Positions 62,613 through 64,000 of a stretch of 64,000 bases of DNA are shown here, in pieces (within the stretch, counting starts at the first letter, position 1; the number at the start of each line of letters is the position of its first letter). Source of the DNA: Empedobacter sp036647415 (GTDB lineage Bacteria; Bacteroidota; Bacteroidia; Flavobacteriales; Weeksellaceae); contig NZ_JAVXKG010000006.1 of the NCBI RefSeq assembly GCF_036647415.1, forward strand, positions 50,769 through 114,768. Direction: 5' to 3'. Below the pieces are notes generated by a model, which saw only the letters and a program-made list of their open reading frames with translations, had not been told where the DNA came from and did no database searches. Made by a program: the position numbers and the translations under genes.

Positions 62613-63512
62613 ATGGATTTTACACATCAATTTTTAGATTATTTAGCACTCGAGAAAAACTATTCTGCGCTAACGGTAACAAGTTATAAACGTGATTTAG
62701 AAGATTTTATTAATTTTTACCAACAAGAAGAAAACACAACAGAAATTCATCTTGCATCTAAAAATCACATTCGTGCATTCATTATGTATTTAACTGAGCT
62801 GGAGAAATCCGAAAAAACAGTAAATCGTAAATTAAGTGCACTTCGAAGCTTTTATAGATATTTAATAAAAGAAAGACAACTCACCGTAAATCCAATCGAA
62901 CAAATCCATTCTTTGAAACAAAATAAACAAGTTCTAATACCATTTACGGAAGCAGAACTTAATGATTTGTTAACAAATGAAGAATATTTTCCAAAAACAT
63001 TTGAAGGCGTACGCGACCGTTTGATGATCGATCTGATGTATCAAACCGGTATTCGTCGTGCAGAATTAATCAATCTAAAAGAAAATGATATAGATCCTAA
63101 TCTACTGTCAATAAAAGTTCTAGGTAAAAGAAATAAAGAACGCTTTATACCCGTTTCAACCTTTTTATTAGAAGATATTGCTGCGTATAAAGAAATACGA
63201 GATAAAGAAATTGAACTAAATTGTGTTAATATTTTTGTGACAGAAAAAGGAAAACCATTGTATGATAATCTTGTTTATTCCAAAGTAAAATATTATCTTA
63301 GTCTTATAAGTGTAAAGCATAAAAAAAGTCCTCATATGTTGAGGCATTCTTTTGCAACCCATATGTTAGACTCTGGAGCAGATCTGAATGCGGTTAAAGA
63401 TATTTTAGGGCATTCAAGTTTGTCGTCAACTCAAGTTTATACACATGGAAGTATAGAGAATCTAAAAAAAGTGTTTAACAAAGCTCACCCACGTGAGAAC
63501 AAAAAAGATTAA
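62613..63512 (+). CDS. xerC: Tyrosine recombinase XerC-like
   Basis: Site-specific recombinase resolving chromosome dimers at dif with a partner. The 299-residue length is standard. The N-terminal SAM-like DNA-binding domain covers 1-100 (LEKNYSALTVTSYKRDLEDF). The catalytic set is complete: R148 (QTGIRRAEL), K172 (GKRNKERF), H241-x-x-R244 (HMLRHSFATH), H267 (LGHSS) and nucleophile Y276 (TQVYTH). No phage or integron genes surround it; its place between rpsU and hpf indicates a housekeeping enzyme. Confidence 0.94.
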   Translation: MDFTHQFLDYLALEKNYSALTVTSYKRDLEDFINFYQQEENTTEIHLASKNHIRAFIMYLTELEKSEKTVNRKLSALRSFYRYLIKERQLTVNPIEQIHSLKQNKQVLIPFTEAELNDLLTNEEYFPKTFEGVRDRLMIDLMYQTGIRRAELINLKENDIDPNLLSIKVLGKRNKERFIPVSTFLLEDIAAYKEIRDKEIELNCVNIFVTEKGKPLYDNLVYSKVKYYLSLISVKHKKSPHMLRHSFATHMLDSGADLNAVKDILGHSSLSSTQVYTHGSIENLKKVFNKAHPRENKKD

Positions 63513-63514
63513 CT

Positions 63515-63814
63515 ATGACAATTAATGTTCAAGCAGTAAACTTCAACACTAAACCAGGTTTAGAGGAGTATTTAGGAAAAAAATTAGAGAAATTAGAAAC
63601 ATTATCTGATAAAATAATCTCTGCACAAGTATTTCTAAAACTTGAAAATACATCTGAGAAAAGTAACAAAACAGTGGATATTAAGTTAGAAGTTCCTGGA
63701 GATGATATTGTAGTAAGTAAAACAGGTCAATCATTCGAGGAATGCATTGATTTAGCAGTAGATACATTAAAAAAACTAATCATTAGAAAAAAAGAAAAAG
63801 TTAGCGAAAGATAA
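63515..63814 (+). CDS. hpf: Ribosome hibernation-promoting factor (HPF/YfiA family)
   Basis: A 99-residue short-form HPF that binds the 30S subunit and silences ribosomes in stationary phase. The beta-alpha-beta-beta-beta-alpha pattern (MTINVQAVNFNTKPGLEEYL, then KLEKLETLSDKIISAQVFLK) and the basic end LKKLIIRKKEK fit the family; no C-terminal dimerisation domain is present, so it is not the long form. It starts 2 bp after the xerC stop, so the two are co-transcribed. Confidence 0.93.
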   Translation: MTINVQAVNFNTKPGLEEYLGKKLEKLETLSDKIISAQVFLKLENTSEKSNKTVDIKLEVPGDDIVVSKTGQSFEECIDLAVDTLKKLIIRKKEKVSER

Positions 63815-63851
63815 AATTTTATTGAATTGACTAAAAAAAAAGTATAAAAAT

Positions 63852-63881
63852 TTGGTTAATTCAAAAAACAACGTAAATTTG
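63852..63881 (+). promoter_or_regulatory. Promoter of the tRNA-Thr operon (TTG - 19 bp - TAAATTTG)
   Basis: TTG at 63852-63854 and TAAATTTG at 63874-63881 with 19 bp between, a full -33/-7 match, 65 bp before the tRNA. Confidence 0.82.
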
Positions 63882-63946
63882 CAATCCGTTAAACATACAG
63901 AATTAACGGATTGTTCTTTTAAAAAGTAATATTTTTTTTAAAAAAT

Positions 63947-64000
63947 GCCGATGTAGCTCAGTTGGCCAGAGCAGCTGATTTGTAATCAGCAGGTCGTGGG
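63947..64000 (+). tRNA. tRNA-Thr (anticodon TGT), 5' part
   Basis: GCCGATG acceptor strand, D arm GCTCAGTTGGCCAGAGC, anticodon loop TTTGTAA between GCTGA and TCAGC, and the start of the T arm. The anticodon TGT reads Thr codons. The 3' end is outside the window. In related genomes tRNA-Thr is followed by other tRNAs and tuf; this cannot be seen here. Confidence 0.95.

Noticed and set aside
62613..63512. Tyrosine recombinase as sign of a prophage or integrative element
   Set aside because: It matches XerC in length and motifs and lies between rpsU and hpf without phage genes or attachment repeats, although a tRNA-Thr gene is close.

Overview
The window is AT-rich chromosomal DNA from a Bacteroidota bacterium of the class Flavobacteriia. 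The evidence is a SusC/SusD/SusE glycan uptake operon, two T9SS cargo proteins with C-terminal sorting domains and a T9SS Plug protein. There are also many copies of the flavobacterial -7 promoter element TAnnTTTG, sometimes with TTG 18-19 bp upstream, a DnaE polymerase with an N-terminal exonuclease domain, and dispersed intergenic repeats of a flavobacterial type. Gene content would fit the Weeksellaceae (Empedobacter-like), but this is a guess. No prophage, insertion sequence or CRISPR array was seen.

Layout. 1-8.7 kb holds the 5' part of alaS (leftward, cut by the window edge), an M23 peptidase and MerR pair, two small leftward genes, dnaE and trxA. 8.8-9.2 kb holds a tRNA-Asp repeat interrupted by a 100-N assembly gap. 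9.3-14.8 kb holds a NUDIX gene whose whole leader is a 7-bp tandem repeat, a sigma factor and membrane-protein pair, a retropepsin/PDZ protease and several secreted proteins of unknown role. 14.9-19.3 kb is housekeeping: ahcY, a phosphopantetheinyl transferase, pnuC, a BI-1 protein and a LOG-family hydrolase.

19.4-38.8 kb is a maltodextrin/starch locus. A leftward susCDE operon diverges from a rightward block of LacI regulator, MFS sugar transporter, beta-phosphoglucomutase, maltose phosphorylase (GH65), SusA-type GH13, SusB-type GH97 and two lipoprotein GH13 amylases. Inferred flow: SusCDE imports maltodextrins, periplasmic GH13/GH97 enzymes cut them, the MFS protein imports maltose, and phosphorolysis plus PgmB yields glucose and glucose-6-phosphate. 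The intergenic DNA carries a LacI-type operator, nested inverted repeats, two mutually exclusive hairpins at the transporter start codon, and a long direct repeat on both sides of susA.

38.9-57.4 kb contains a PepSY-like lipoprotein, an unusual methyltransferase, a coiled-coil membrane protein, an M16 peptidase, a fused alpha/beta 2-oxoacid dehydrogenase E1, T9SS-related proteins, a two-gene operon of unknown exported proteins and a DUF1003 protein. 57.5-64 kb has pruA, a CDF transporter, an OmpW-like porin, an acyl-CoA dehydrogenase, rpsU, xerC, hpf and the start of a tRNA-Thr gene. In two places here the promoter -7 element of the next gene lies inside the terminator hairpin of the previous one.

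The best leads for something undescribed are the exported gene pair at 53.1-56.6 kb, the alternative hairpins before the sugar transporter, the heptamer-repeat leader of the NUDIX gene and the terminator/promoter overlaps. None proves a new system. All calls are by reading; no database search was possible.
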